Shown here: positions 1-8,264 of the stretch, in pieces
Position numbering within the stretch: the first letter of the stretch is position 1
Layout of the letters: every line of letters begins with the position of its first letter
Assembly: GCA_029979265.1 (NCBI GenBank)
Contig: JAPOHW010000005.1
Location: 62,001 to 126,000 of the forward strand
Direction: 5' to 3'
Source: Actinomycetota bacterium
Lineage (GTDB): Bacteria > Actinomycetota > Acidimicrobiia > Acidimicrobiales > Aldehydirespiratoraceae
DNA: 64,000 nt
Made by a program: the position numbers and the translations under genes
The notes under the pieces: generated by a model
Told to the model about the DNA's origin: nothing
Seen by the model: the letters and a program-made list of their open reading frames with translations, nothing else
The model's database searches: none

Positions 1-64
1 TGAAGGTGAGCGTGATCACGCCGCCGGCGTCATCACGGCGGATGTCGTCGGCAACGTCGGTCAC
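1..64 (-). CDS. Enoyl-CoA hydratase/isomerase family protein, N-terminal fragment
   Basis: Only the first 21 codons are inside the window. They start at a GTG (complement 64-62) that shares the four bases GTGA with the stop of the thiolase gene, so the two are probably translationally coupled. The visible residues end in GGVITLTF, the usual first beta strand of crotonase-fold proteins, normally followed by NRPE. The family assignment rests on this short stretch and on the company of thiolase and another crotonase upstream; the rest of the gene lies outside the window. Confidence 0.55.
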   Translation of the reverse strand, partial: MTDVADDIRRDDAGGVITLTF

Positions 65-1236
65 AGCAGCTCCAGGATCAATGCCGAACCCATGCCACCG
101 CCGGCGCACATCGCGACACAGCCGACGCTCTGGTTCCGCTTGCGCAACTCGTGCACCATGCTGACCACCATGCGCGCGCCGGTCGCCGCGATCGGATGGC
201 CGAGGCCGCACCCCGAGCCGTTCACGTTGACGATCGCGTGGTCGATCCCGAGGATCCGCGTGGATGCGACCGCCATCGAGCAGAACGCCTCGTTGATCTC
301 GAACAGATCCACGTCATCGAGCTTCATGCCGGCACGATGGAGGGCTTTCGGAATCGCCTTGGTCGGTGCCAGCCCGGTCAACACCGGGTCGATGCCCACC
401 GATGCCCACGACACGATCCGTGCGAGCGGCGTTGCGCCCTGCTCGGCGGCAGCCGAGTCACTCATCAGCATGACGGCTGCCGCGGCGTCGTTCAGACCCG
501 ACGCGTTCCCTGCCGTGACCGTGGCGCCCTCGAGCTCGGGGTGTAGCACGTCCATCTCGGCGAACTGCTCGCGTGTCGTGCTCCCACGAGGGTGTTCGTC
601 GCGGGCGAACAGCCGGACCCCACCGTTGCCGTCGGACACCTCGACCGGCACGGTCTCGTCATCGAAGCGGCCGCTCGACACAGCTGCGGCAGCGCGCTGG
701 TGCGACATGAAGGCCCAGTCGTCGGCTTGCTCTCGGGTGATGCCGGCCTCGCGGGCGGTGTTCTCGCCGACGGTGATGCTCATGTCCCACGCCGGCGCTT
801 CGGGGCCGTCCGGGTGCGACTCGGGCGCCCAGGGCTTCGGTTCGCGCGCCGAGGCCGGCGTCGACTTGAGGAGCTGCGGCGTGGAACTCAGGCTCTCGGT
901 ACCTCCGGCGAGCACGATCCCGTCCATCCCCGCGCGGATGCTCGCAGCGCCGATCTGCACGGCGCTGAGGCCGGCAGCGCAGTGTCGGTTGTTGGCGAGA
1001 CCAGGCACCTCTTTCAGGCCGAGCCGATGAGCGACATAGCGAGCGATGACGCCGCCGCCTTGCATCGACTCGGCGAGGACGATGTCGTCGATGAGGTCGG
1101 GGTCGATGCCCGACCGCCGGATCGTCTCGCCGAGCGCGACGATCGCCAGGGTCTGGGCGTCGACGTCGACGAGCGACCCTTTACGGGCCCGACCGATCGG
1201 GGTACGAGCGCCGGCGACAATGAGGGCTTCAGACAT
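61..1236 (-). CDS. Thiolase (acetyl-CoA C-acyltransferase)
   Basis: A 391-residue full-length thiolase, expected to cleave a 3-oxoacyl-CoA with CoA to acetyl-CoA and a shortened acyl-CoA. The nucleophilic Cys is C86 in NNRHCAAG, the catalytic His is H347 in GLGHPIAATGAR, and the second Cys is C377 in CAGGGMGSA, so all three active-site residues are present. The usual NEAFA motif reads NEAFC. It follows a crotonase gene on the same strand after 58 bases that hold a family A palindrome, and its stop overlaps the next crotonase start. Cytosolic degradative thiolase is the likely role; the substrate cannot be read from sequence. Confidence 0.93.
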   Translation of the reverse strand: MSEALIVAGARTPIGRARKGSLVDVDAQTLAIVALGETIRRSGIDPDLIDDIVLAESMQGGGVIARYVAHRLGLKEVPGLANNRHCAAGLSAVQIGAASIRAGMDGIVLAGGTESLSSTPQLLKSTPASAREPKPWAPESHPDGPEAPAWDMSITVGENTAREAGITREQADDWAFMSHQRAAAAVSSGRFDDETVPVEVSDGNGGVRLFARDEHPRGSTTREQFAEMDVLHPELEGATVTAGNASGLNDAAAAVMLMSDSAAAEQGATPLARIVSWASVGIDPVLTGLAPTKAIPKALHRAGMKLDDVDLFEINEAFCSMAVASTRILGIDHAIVNVNGSGCGLGHPIAATGARMVVSMVHELRKRNQSVGCVAMCAGGGMGSALILELL

Positions 1237-1242
1237 GCCCGC

Positions 1243-1264
1243 ATTCTGACACAGGTGTCAGATG
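1243..1264. promoter_or_regulatory. Family A operator-like palindrome upstream of thiolase
   Basis: Arms ATTCTGACA and TGTCAGATG separated by CAGG, lying seven bases upstream of the thiolase ATG and downstream of the preceding crotonase stop. The core CTGACA/TGTCAG is a perfect inverted repeat. The same core with a 4-base spacer recurs at about ten other promoter regions in the window. Its position on top of the ribosome-binding region suggests repression, by inference. Confidence 0.6.
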
Positions 1265-1294
1265 AAGCGCTAGTGGCGTCGCGGCGCTGGCTCG

Positions 1295-2074
1295 TTACCG
1301 CCCGACGAAGTTCGGAGCGCGCCGCTCGGCCGTGGCGGCGACACCCTCGCGGTAGTCGTCGGTCCGTCGGAGGACCTGCTGCGCAGCGTGTTCGACGGCG
1401 GTCGCTGCGCGGACCTCACCGGCGAGCGAACCCCGCATGGTCCGACGGATTGCCCGAACCGCGAGCGGTGCCGACTCGGCGATCTCGTGGGCCAACTCCA
1501 GCGCCGCCGAACCCAGTTCGGTCGCGTCGACGAGCCGATCGCACAGGCCGATCTCCGCCGCCTCCGAGCCAGTCACACGGCGCCCCGTGTACAGCATCTC
1601 GGTCGCCCGCTGCTCGCCGACTACACGCGGCAGCGTCGCGGTGAGGCCGAAACCCTGATGGAAGCCGAGCCGGGCGAAGGTGGCTCCGAATCGGGCCTCG
1701 GGGCACGCCACGCGGAAATCGGCGGCCAACGCCAGACCCAACCCTGCGCCGATAGCCGCGCCTTGCACCACGGCGATGATGGGCACGCTTCCGTCGAACA
1801 TCCGTGCCACCTGGTCGTACAAAGGATTGCCGTCGTCGCCGGGCAGATCATCCGCGTCCGGGCTCAAGCGGGCACCCGCACAGAAGTGCTTGCCCTTCGA
1901 CCGAAGAACGATCACCCTGCAGTCGAGGTCACGCTCGACTGACTCGACGGCGTCGGCAATCACCGTCGCCAGCCCCACGTCGATGTAGTTCTCCGGGGCT
2001 CGGTCGAACTCGATGATGGCGACGTGGTCGTCGCCGACGGTCACCGACAGATCAGTGCTTGCAGGATTCGTCAT
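1295..2074 (-). CDS. Enoyl-CoA hydratase/isomerase family protein (crotonase fold)
   Basis: A 259-residue crotonase-superfamily protein. The two oxyanion-hole segments are visible: HFCAGA at residues 63-68 and QGAAIGAGL at 104-112, followed by the ARLGF segment. The C-terminus RRAPNFVGR is typical of the family. The ATG at 2074 is chosen because the crotonase fold begins directly after it, although the frame stays open further upstream over a gene on the other strand. It probably hydrates or isomerises an enoyl-CoA in the same route as the downstream thiolase. Its start lies only nine bases from the divergent DUF2889 start, so the two promoters must overlap neighbouring coding sequence. Confidence 0.88.
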   Translation of the reverse strand: MTNPASTDLSVTVGDDHVAIIEFDRAPENYIDVGLATVIADAVESVERDLDCRVIVLRSKGKHFCAGARLSPDADDLPGDDGNPLYDQVARMFDGSVPIIAVVQGAAIGAGLGLALAADFRVACPEARFGATFARLGFHQGFGLTATLPRVVGEQRATEMLYTGRRVTGSEAAEIGLCDRLVDATELGSAALELAHEIAESAPLAVRAIRRTMRGSLAGEVRAATAVEHAAQQVLRRTDDYREGVAATAERRAPNFVGR

Positions 2075-2083
2075 GCCGCGATC

Positions 2084-2797
2084 ATGGCGCAACCCACTCG
2101 CTCTGCGTACATTTCGATCGTGACGATCTTCGCGACCGACTCGATCCTGCCGCCCGAACCCGATGGGGCACTCCCTATCCTCCACGACCGCGAGTACCGG
2201 GTGCGCGCGTTCCGCCTGGCCGCCGATCGGATCCTCATCCAAGGAGCTGTCCGGGACCAGAAGCCGCCGGGCCTGTACCTGCAGATCGATCCGGATCCGA
2301 TCACGATCCACCACATGCAGATCTCGCTGGAGGTCCGGTTCCCGCAACTCGAGATCGTCGCCGTCGACACCCACTTCGAGTCGTACCCGCGCCACGAGTG
2401 TCCATCGATCATCGGTCACTACGACAAGCTGATCGGCCTGTCGATCGCTCGGGGCTTCACGCACAGGGTGCGCGACCTGTTCGGCGGTCCGCGTGGGTGC
2501 ACGCACACAACGGCACTGCTCCAGGCGATGGCCCCGATTGCCATGCAGTGCTTCTGGTCGATGCGCGCTGCCCAGGCCAAGATCGACGGCCTGCCCGATC
2601 CGATCCTCGACCGCCGCCGACACGACGACGACATGTGGCGCAAGAGCATCAACACCTGTCACGTGTGGGACGAGGTCGGAGAGGCAGTGGCACGACGCGA
2701 GGCCGGTGTTCCCGAGGACGCGCCCGTCTTTCTCCGGTCCCGCCTAGCAGAACTCGGGCTCACCATGCCCGATGGCACGAAGACCGACGACCACTGA
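2084..2797 (+). CDS. DUF2889 family protein
   Basis: A 237-residue protein that I assign to DUF2889 from the signature GGPRGCTHTTALLQAMAPIA (residues 134-153), which in that family reads GCTHL-ELL. No catalytic role is established for the family. The ATG at 2084 leaves almost no space to the divergent crotonase gene; an in-frame GTG at 2120 (residue 13) is a reasonable alternative start. A second DUF2889 protein lies at 39836-40873, also beside a family A site and an SDR. Repeated placement with acyl-CoA genes suggests a link to that metabolism, but the function is unknown. Confidence 0.68.
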   Translation: MAQPTRSAYISIVTIFATDSILPPEPDGALPILHDREYRVRAFRLAADRILIQGAVRDQKPPGLYLQIDPDPITIHHMQISLEVRFPQLEIVAVDTHFESYPRHECPSIIGHYDKLIGLSIARGFTHRVRDLFGGPRGCTHTTALLQAMAPIAMQCFWSMRAAQAKIDGLPDPILDRRRHDDDMWRKSINTCHVWDEVGEAVARREAGVPEDAPVFLRSRLAELGLTMPDGTKTDDH

Positions 2798-2830
2798 CCG
2801 GTCCTCAGTCCGGAGTCGCAGCAGGCGGAT

Positions 2831-2846
2831 CTGACAACACCGTCAA
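2831..2846. promoter_or_regulatory. Family A operator-like site upstream of thiolase-like gene
   Basis: CTGACA, spacer ACAC, CGTCAA. The site sits in the 63-base gap between the DUF2889 stop and the ATG at 2861, so it would control the thiolase-like gene and the SDR coupled to it. Confidence 0.5.
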
Positions 2847-2860
2847 CTACATTGGCCGCC

Positions 2861-4006
2861 ATGAGCAGACGCGTTGCCATCGCCGGGGTCTCGTTGTCCG
2901 ATGTCGGCACGGTGCCCAACTCCACGCCCTACGCACTGATGGCCCAGGCGTCACGTCGTGCACTCGCCGACGCCGGCCTGACTGTCGACCAGATCGACGG
3001 TTTTGCCTCCACCGGGCTCGGCACGATGGCGCCGGTTGACGTCGCCGAATATATGGGGATCACGCCTCGTTGGGTCGACTCAACGGCCGTCGGCGGCGCG
3101 GCCTGGGAAGTCATGGCGGCCCACGCGGCCGATGCAATCAGCGCCGGACACGCCGACGTCATCCTGCTCGCGTACGGCTCGACCGCACGCTCCGATCTCC
3201 GCAAGGGACTTCGGACCGCCAATCTCGACTGGGGCGCCCGAGGCCCGATGCAGTGGGAGGCGCCATACGGACACACGCTGATATCGAAGTACGCGATGGC
3301 GGCGCGTCGCCACATGCACGAGTACGGCACGACGATCGAGCAGTTGGCCGAGATCGCCGTGTCGGCGCGCTTCAACGCAGCGACGAACCACGAGGCGCTC
3401 GAGCGCGACCCGATCACGATCGACGACGTGTTGTCGGGCTCGATGATCGCCGACCCGTTCACCAAGCTCCAGTGCTGCATCCGTTCAGACGGCGCCGCCG
3501 CCGTGATCCTGGTCGCCGAGGATCGCGTTGCCGACCTCCCCAGCTCGCCCGTCTGGATCCTCGGCACCGGAGAGAGCACGTCGCACATCTCGATGGGACA
3601 GTGGGCCGACTTCACGACCGGGCCAGCAGCGATCGCCGGCAAGTTGGCGTTCGAGCGCGCCGGCCTCACACCGGCCGATGTCGACGTGTGCGAGCTGTAC
3701 GACGCGTTCACCTACATGCTGCTGATCACCCTCGAAGACCTCGGCTTTTGCGGGAAAGGTGAAGGTGGACCGTTCGTCGAGGACGGCCGCCTGCGACTCG
3801 GCGGCTCCCTCCCCACGAACACCGACGGTGGAGGTTTGTCAGCGTGCCACCCGGGTCAGCGGGGGTTGTTCCTCATTGTCGAGGCCACCAAGCAGCTGCG
3901 CGGCCAGTCGGGCGACCGCCAGGTGGCCGACGCTCGAATCGCTTGCGTGAGCGGTACCGGCGGCTGGTTCAGCTCCAACGGCACGATGTTGCTCGGCACC
4001 GACTGA
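2861..4006 (+). CDS. Thiolase-fold protein of the lipid-transfer/aldolase (Ltp2-like) group
   Basis: A 381-residue thiolase-superfamily protein without the thiolase nucleophile: the segment that normally holds Cys reads STAVGG (from residue 74). CHPGQRG (Cys329, His330) and YDAFTYM are conserved as in SCP2-thiolase-like proteins. In actinobacteria such Cys-less members (Ltp2) act as retro-aldolases in steroid side-chain breakdown together with a DUF35 protein; DUF35 proteins occur at 6295 and 50528. An aldol or thiolytic C-C cleavage role is therefore inferred. ATG 2861 is preferred over an in-frame TTG three codons upstream. The stop overlaps the next start (TGATG). Confidence 0.75.
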   Translation: MSRRVAIAGVSLSDVGTVPNSTPYALMAQASRRALADAGLTVDQIDGFASTGLGTMAPVDVAEYMGITPRWVDSTAVGGAAWEVMAAHAADAISAGHADVILLAYGSTARSDLRKGLRTANLDWGARGPMQWEAPYGHTLISKYAMAARRHMHEYGTTIEQLAEIAVSARFNAATNHEALERDPITIDDVLSGSMIADPFTKLQCCIRSDGAAAVILVAEDRVADLPSSPVWILGTGESTSHISMGQWADFTTGPAAIAGKLAFERAGLTPADVDVCELYDAFTYMLLITLEDLGFCGKGEGGPFVEDGRLRLGGSLPTNTDGGGLSACHPGQRGLFLIVEATKQLRGQSGDRQVADARIACVSGTGGWFSSNGTMLLGTD

Positions 4007-4896
4007 TGGCCCCTCTCGCTGGCGCTCGACTGAGGGGCCGAACAGCACTTGTGACCGGAGCGAGCCGCGGTCTGGGTAAGGCGATCGCCCTCGCGTTCGC
4101 TGCTGAGGGGGCCACCGTTGCGGTTGTCGCTCGGACCGAGTCGCAATGGGACGAACGCCTACCTGGGACGATCCACGACACCGTTGCCGAGATCGAGGCA
4201 GCAGGGGGTCGAGCCGTGGCGGTCGCCGCCGACCTGTCGTCACCCGACGAGGTCGAGCGGGCGTACAAGTCGGCTCGAGCCGCGGTCGGGCCCATCGATC
4301 TCCTGGTCAACAATGCCGCCCTCACCGTGCCGGGCCGACCGCCGCGCGGTGAGGTGGCTCGGACCACCCAGGCTGCGCCGGGCCGACCGGCCGCCTCACC
4401 ATCGGCCCCACTCGGCTCGTTCCTGACCTTTCCACTGTCAGGGTTCGAGCGTCACCTGGCGGTCGGCCTGTTCGCGTCCTATCGGCTGATGCAGCTGACG
4501 CTTCCCAACATGATCGAGGGCGGAACTGGATCGATCGTCAACATCGGCTCAGTTGCGGGGTTGATGCCCGGAGAGGGTCCGTATGATCGGGCCGGCTCCC
4601 ACGGACCGATCGCCTACGGGGGCAACAAGGCGGCGCTACAGCATCTGACGCAATGTGTCGCGATCGAGATGCAGCCGCACGGGATCGCCGTCAACCTCCT
4701 GTCGCCGAGCGCGCCGATCGTCACGCCCGGCAACCTCTACGCCGCGGCCAGCGAAACGGAGTGGGCCAGTCCCGACGAATTCGCCGAGGCGACGATTCGA
4801 GTCGCGTTGATGAGCGCCCACGAGGTCACCGGCCGACTCCTCTGGGACCAAGACGTCCTCTACCCCGAACTCGGCGAGCGCGGCTGGCTGCGCTGA
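4006..4896 (+). CDS. Short-chain dehydrogenase/reductase (SDR)
   Basis: A 296-residue SDR. The dinucleotide-binding motif TGASRGLG is at residues 17-24, NNAA follows the fourth strand, NIGSVAG carries the catalytic Ser and YGGNK is the Tyr-x3-Lys motif. Its start overlaps the upstream thiolase-like stop by one base. An unusual Pro/Ala/Arg-rich insertion of roughly 20 residues follows NNAALTV, and the DNA there carries a 13-base direct repeat (GCCGGGCCGACCG at 4329-4341 and 4377-4389), 48 bases apart and so in frame. It likely oxidises a hydroxyacyl-CoA or reduces the reverse; substrate unknown. Confidence 0.85.
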   Translation: MAPLAGARLRGRTALVTGASRGLGKAIALAFAAEGATVAVVARTESQWDERLPGTIHDTVAEIEAAGGRAVAVAADLSSPDEVERAYKSARAAVGPIDLLVNNAALTVPGRPPRGEVARTTQAAPGRPAASPSAPLGSFLTFPLSGFERHLAVGLFASYRLMQLTLPNMIEGGTGSIVNIGSVAGLMPGEGPYDRAGSHGPIAYGGNKAALQHLTQCVAIEMQPHGIAVNLLSPSAPIVTPGNLYAAASETEWASPDEFAEATIRVALMSAHEVTGRLLWDQDVLYPELGERGWLR

Positions 4897-4956
4897 ACAC
4901 AACGGTCAGTCGTCAGCGGCGAGGTCACGCCGAGAGCGATCAAGGCTGATCCGACG

Positions 4957-6213
4957 TCAGCCGCGGGCAGCAGTGACATAGCGCTCGCGGTACTCGGCCT
5001 TGCGGGTCTCGCTGGTGTCGACGTCGGTGGCGAGTGCACGCAGGGCGCCGACCGTGGCCTGCTCGCGCGACGTGTGGCGGAACGGGTCCCAGTTGTAGAA
5101 CGCACAGGCGTTCTCCCAGGTGATCTTGTGGATGAGGCCATCGGTGGTGCCGGCCTCCACGAACTCGGCCATCAACTTCTCGGGGGACGACGGCCAGGTC
5201 GAGTCACTGTGGGGATAGTCGCACTCCCACGCCACGGTGTGTTCGCCCATGCGATCCACCAATCGGAGGTTCGTCGGCTCGGTGATGAAACAGCCGAGGA
5301 AGTTCTTTTGCCAAATCTCCGTGGCGGACGCCGCCCCGATGTCCAGCCCCGTCCACGACTGGTTCCACATGTGCTTGTCCATCCGGTCGAGCATGAACGG
5401 CACCCAGCCGATCCCGCCCTCGGACAAAGCGACCTTGAGGCCAGGGAATTTCCGGAACGTCCCAGAGGTGACGAGGTCGGTGAACGCGACCCCCGACAAC
5501 TGCGCCGCCAGGACGATGAGCTGGTCGGGCGGAGCCCCTTCGGGCCGGGAGAGCAGGTTGAACGCCCCACCGATGTGCATCGAAACCACGATGCCCAAAC
5601 GTTCGCAAGCCTCGAAAACGCCGTCCCAATGGTCGCCGTAGAAACTCGGCAACCCGTTGGCATATGGGGTCTCGGGAAAGGTGATTGCGGTGCACCCCTT
5701 GGCAGCGATGCGCTCGAGTTCGAGGACGCATGCATCGGTGTCCCACAAAGGTAGGGCGCACAGCGGGATGAACCGACCCGGATACGAACCGGCCAACTCG
5801 TCGATCTGCCAGTCGTTGTATGCGGACACCGCGATCTGCGCAAGATGCAGATCCGGCTTGCCAGCCAGCCAGGCACCCGCGAAGCCGACCGCCGTGCCGA
5901 AGTTGAGCGACGCGAGGACCCCATTGGCATCCATGTCGCGCACGCGTTGGTGGATGTCGTAACAACCAGGCCTCATCTCGGCGAGGCCGACTGGATCGAA
6001 GTTCCACTCGTCACGTGGCCACGACGCCGTGGCACCCAACCCCACGGTGCCCATCACCTCACCCTGGAACACCCATTGATCGACGCCGTTGGAGAGCCGC
6101 TCGAACTTCGGCCCCTGGTCGCGGTACTTCAGAGGCAAGTGGTTCTCGAACAGGTCGGGAGGTTCGATGACGTGGTCATCGATGCTCACCAGGATCAAGT
6201 CGTCGATCTGCAT
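4957..6213 (-). CDS. Amidohydrolase-2 family metal-dependent hydrolase/decarboxylase
   Basis: A 418-residue TIM-barrel protein of the amidohydrolase-related family (ACMSD-like). It opens with IDDHVIEPPDLF, whose Asp12-x-His14 stands in the first metal-binding position; HIGG and a late WECDYPHSDSTWP supply further metal or substrate ligands. Family members include decarboxylases and C-C or lactone hydrolases, so the reaction cannot be fixed. It is closest in pattern to the gene at 8635 (VDDHLIE, DYPHSDSLWP). It follows the DUF35/ligase genes on the same strand but is separated by an 81-base gap with its own family A palindrome, so it may be transcribed independently. Confidence 0.85.
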   Translation of the reverse strand: MQIDDLILVSIDDHVIEPPDLFENHLPLKYRDQGPKFERLSNGVDQWVFQGEVMGTVGLGATASWPRDEWNFDPVGLAEMRPGCYDIHQRVRDMDANGVLASLNFGTAVGFAGAWLAGKPDLHLAQIAVSAYNDWQIDELAGSYPGRFIPLCALPLWDTDACVLELERIAAKGCTAITFPETPYANGLPSFYGDHWDGVFEACERLGIVVSMHIGGAFNLLSRPEGAPPDQLIVLAAQLSGVAFTDLVTSGTFRKFPGLKVALSEGGIGWVPFMLDRMDKHMWNQSWTGLDIGAASATEIWQKNFLGCFITEPTNLRLVDRMGEHTVAWECDYPHSDSTWPSSPEKLMAEFVEAGTTDGLIHKITWENACAFYNWDPFRHTSREQATVGALRALATDVDTSETRKAEYRERYVTAARG

Positions 6214-6230
6214 AGCTCGGGCCCCTAGCT

Positions 6231-6260
6231 TCAGAATTTGACGTGTTCGTCAAGTTCTGA
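6231..6260. promoter_or_regulatory. Extended family A palindrome upstream of amidohydrolase
   Basis: The core is TTGACG, spacer TGTT, CGTCAA (6238-6253). It is embedded in a longer inverted repeat: TCAGAA at 6231-6236 pairs with TTCTGA at 6255-6260, with one T/G mismatch between core and outer arms, and CTAG at 6225-6228 pairs with CTAG at 6263-6266. It starts 18 bases upstream of the amidohydrolase ATG. An operator is favoured because the core matches the other sites; a bidirectional hairpin terminator for the upstream operon is the alternative. Confidence 0.55.
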
Positions 6261-6294
6261 GCCTAGACCCGGTACCGATCGGCCGCCAGCACGA

Positions 6295-6705
6295 TCAGCG
6301 ACGGGCGGTGAACACGGGCGCCGCCCACTCGTCGGTGAGGTCGCGGAAACGCACCTCAACCTGCATCCCCACCCGCAGTTCGTCGGCGTCGACGTCGACC
6401 AGGTTGGTCATCAGGCGCGGGCCTTCGTCGAGCTCGACGATCGCTGGATAATAGGTGCCCCACTCGTTGAACGGCGGCAGGTCGTTGCGGAACACGATCG
6501 AGTATGTGTACACGGTGCCGCGGCCGCTCGCCTCCAACCACTCGACGTCCTCGCTCCAACAGGAGGGGCAGAACGGGCGTGGGTAGTGATGCACCTCCCC
6601 ACACGAGTTGCACGACTTGACCAGGAGGCGGCCAGCCTTAGCCGCTTCCCAGTAGGGACGGGACTCGTCTTCAACAGCCGGCAGGTCCACTCGGTTCGCC
6701 ATCAT
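6295..6705 (-). CDS. DUF35 OB-fold/zinc-ribbon protein
   Basis: About 136 residues with the standard DUF35 layout: an N-terminal helix, a rubredoxin-like zinc ribbon (CNSC, ten residues, CPSC) and a C-terminal OB-fold beginning GTVYTYS. DUF35 proteins bind acyl-CoA and partner thiolase-like or ACAD/hydratase proteins (for example ChsH2 with Ltp2). The nearest thiolase-like gene is at 2861 on the other strand. Two consecutive ATG codons occur; GAGGG lies five bases before the second (6702), which may be the real start. Either way the start overlaps the stop of the ligase gene. Confidence 0.88.
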   Translation of the reverse strand: MMANRVDLPAVEDESRPYWEAAKAGRLLVKSCNSCGEVHHYPRPFCPSCWSEDVEWLEASGRGTVYTYSIVFRNDLPPFNEWGTYYPAIVELDEGPRLMTNLVDVDADELRVGMQVEVRFRDLTDEWAAPVFTARR

Positions 6706-8264
6706 TTCCCTCGTTGTTCTCGGTCGTCGGTCGTCTCGGCCGCTCGTCGGGCGAGCTCGACCTTGTCGACCTTCATCATGGCAGTGAGAGGCAGTTCGTC
6801 GACAACGACGAGGCGATCCGGTGCCTTGTAGTCGGCGAGCCGGTCACCGACCCATGCCCGCACTGAGGCCAACGACGGCGGTTCGGCGGAGGAGGTGGGC
6901 GTGACGAACGCGACGCCAATCTCTCCGATGACCGGAACCGGCAGTCCGACGACCGCAGCGCGCTCGATCGCCGGATGCTCCGCCAGCGTGTTCTCGACCT
7001 CGAGCGGGTACACGTTATAACCACCACGGATGTACATGTCGTCGGCGCGCCCGGCCAACACGAGGTTGCCCCGCTCGTCGAAACACCCGAGGTCGGAGGT
7101 CGTGAGCCACCCGTCAGCACCCAGCGCAGTCGCTGTTCGCTCGGGGTCGTTCCAGTACCCACGCATCAGGCACGCGCCTCGGACTCGGACCCGACCGACG
7201 AGCCCCGGGGCGCACTCGACGCCGCTCTCATCGACGATCGAAACCTCCATGCCCCGCTGCGGCCGGCCCACGGTGCGGAACTGCACATCGGGGTCGTCGT
7301 CGGGCTCGGTGCCGGTGATGCTGGGCGACTCGGTCATCGCGTACCGCACCACCAGCGGGCACCCGATCGAGGTGCTCACCCGTTCAACGAGTTCCGGTGA
7401 GGCCGGTGCCGTCGCCACCAGCCCAACACGGATATGGGACAGATCGGCGTCAGCGAGTCCGGGCTCCTCGAGCAGCTTTGCCCACTGCGCGGGGACGCCG
7501 CCGGCGACCGTGATCCGCTCCTCCACCAGGAGGCGCAACATGTCGGTTGCCCGCCACGGCGTCGGCGCCGCCACGTTTGTGGTCCCCCAGGCGAGCTGGT
7601 CCCATAGCTTCGCTGCGTAGCCCGCGTGCGGGAACGGAGTGCCGCCCAACTTCACGTCGTACGGAGCGCTCATCACGCCGGCACTAGCGACTGCGGCGTG
7701 AAGACCCCGATGGTCGAACCATGCACCTTTCGGGGCACCCGTCGTCCCACTCGTCCAGATGATCACCGCGGGGTCGCCGGGCTCCCGACGCGGCCGGTTC
7801 GAGCCCAAGCCCGTTGAACCTCCAAAACGAACGAGCTCGGCCAGATCGACCACCCTCGCACCCGGCGACTCGAGTTGCGACGCGATCTCGTCGGGCGAGA
7901 TGTCGAACGTGGCCGCATCATGGATCACGACGCGCGGGCGAGCGATGCGGAGGACCGCGTCGATCTCGCGGCGCCCGAGCCGAGAGTTGACTCCCGATGC
8001 AACTCCTCCGGCGAGCATGATCGCTCCATAAGCGATCGCGTAGTCGTGCGTGGAAGGCAGCATCATGACCACAACGTCTCCCGGGCGGACACCCGACTCG
8101 ACGAGCACTCTGGCCGCCACGTCGGCACGTCGATGCCACCCCTCGAACGTCAGCCGCTCACCGCCACCGACATACGCGACTCGGGACCCATGCTGGACTG
8201 CGGCGGCCTCGAGCGCGTCGGCGACCGTGGCGTGGTCTCCGACAAGCGGAGGCGCGACGGTCAT
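6702..8264 (-). CDS. AMP-dependent acyl-CoA synthetase/ligase
   Basis: A 520-residue ANL-superfamily adenylating enzyme. The ATP-binding P-loop is TSGTTGAPKG (residues 171-180); YAMTESP is the aromatic A5-like segment; the hinge/A8 region reads AGRADDMYIRGGYNVYPLEVE, and the C-terminal catalytic Lys lies in MMKVDK. It converts a carboxylic acid, ATP and CoA to acyl-CoA, AMP and pyrophosphate. Start and stop overlap the flanking genes (ATGA with the gene at 8261; a few bases with DUF35), so the three are one translational unit. Substrate specificity is not evident. Confidence 0.92.
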   Translation of the reverse strand: MTVAPPLVGDHATVADALEAAAVQHGSRVAYVGGGERLTFEGWHRRADVAARVLVESGVRPGDVVVMMLPSTHDYAIAYGAIMLAGGVASGVNSRLGRREIDAVLRIARPRVVIHDAATFDISPDEIASQLESPGARVVDLAELVRFGGSTGLGSNRPRREPGDPAVIIWTSGTTGAPKGAWFDHRGLHAAVASAGVMSAPYDVKLGGTPFPHAGYAAKLWDQLAWGTTNVAAPTPWRATDMLRLLVEERITVAGGVPAQWAKLLEEPGLADADLSHIRVGLVATAPASPELVERVSTSIGCPLVVRYAMTESPSITGTEPDDDPDVQFRTVGRPQRGMEVSIVDESGVECAPGLVGRVRVRGACLMRGYWNDPERTATALGADGWLTTSDLGCFDERGNLVLAGRADDMYIRGGYNVYPLEVENTLAEHPAIERAAVVGLPVPVIGEIGVAFVTPTSSAEPPSLASVRAWVGDRLADYKAPDRLVVVDELPLTAMMKVDKVELARRAAETTDDREQRGK

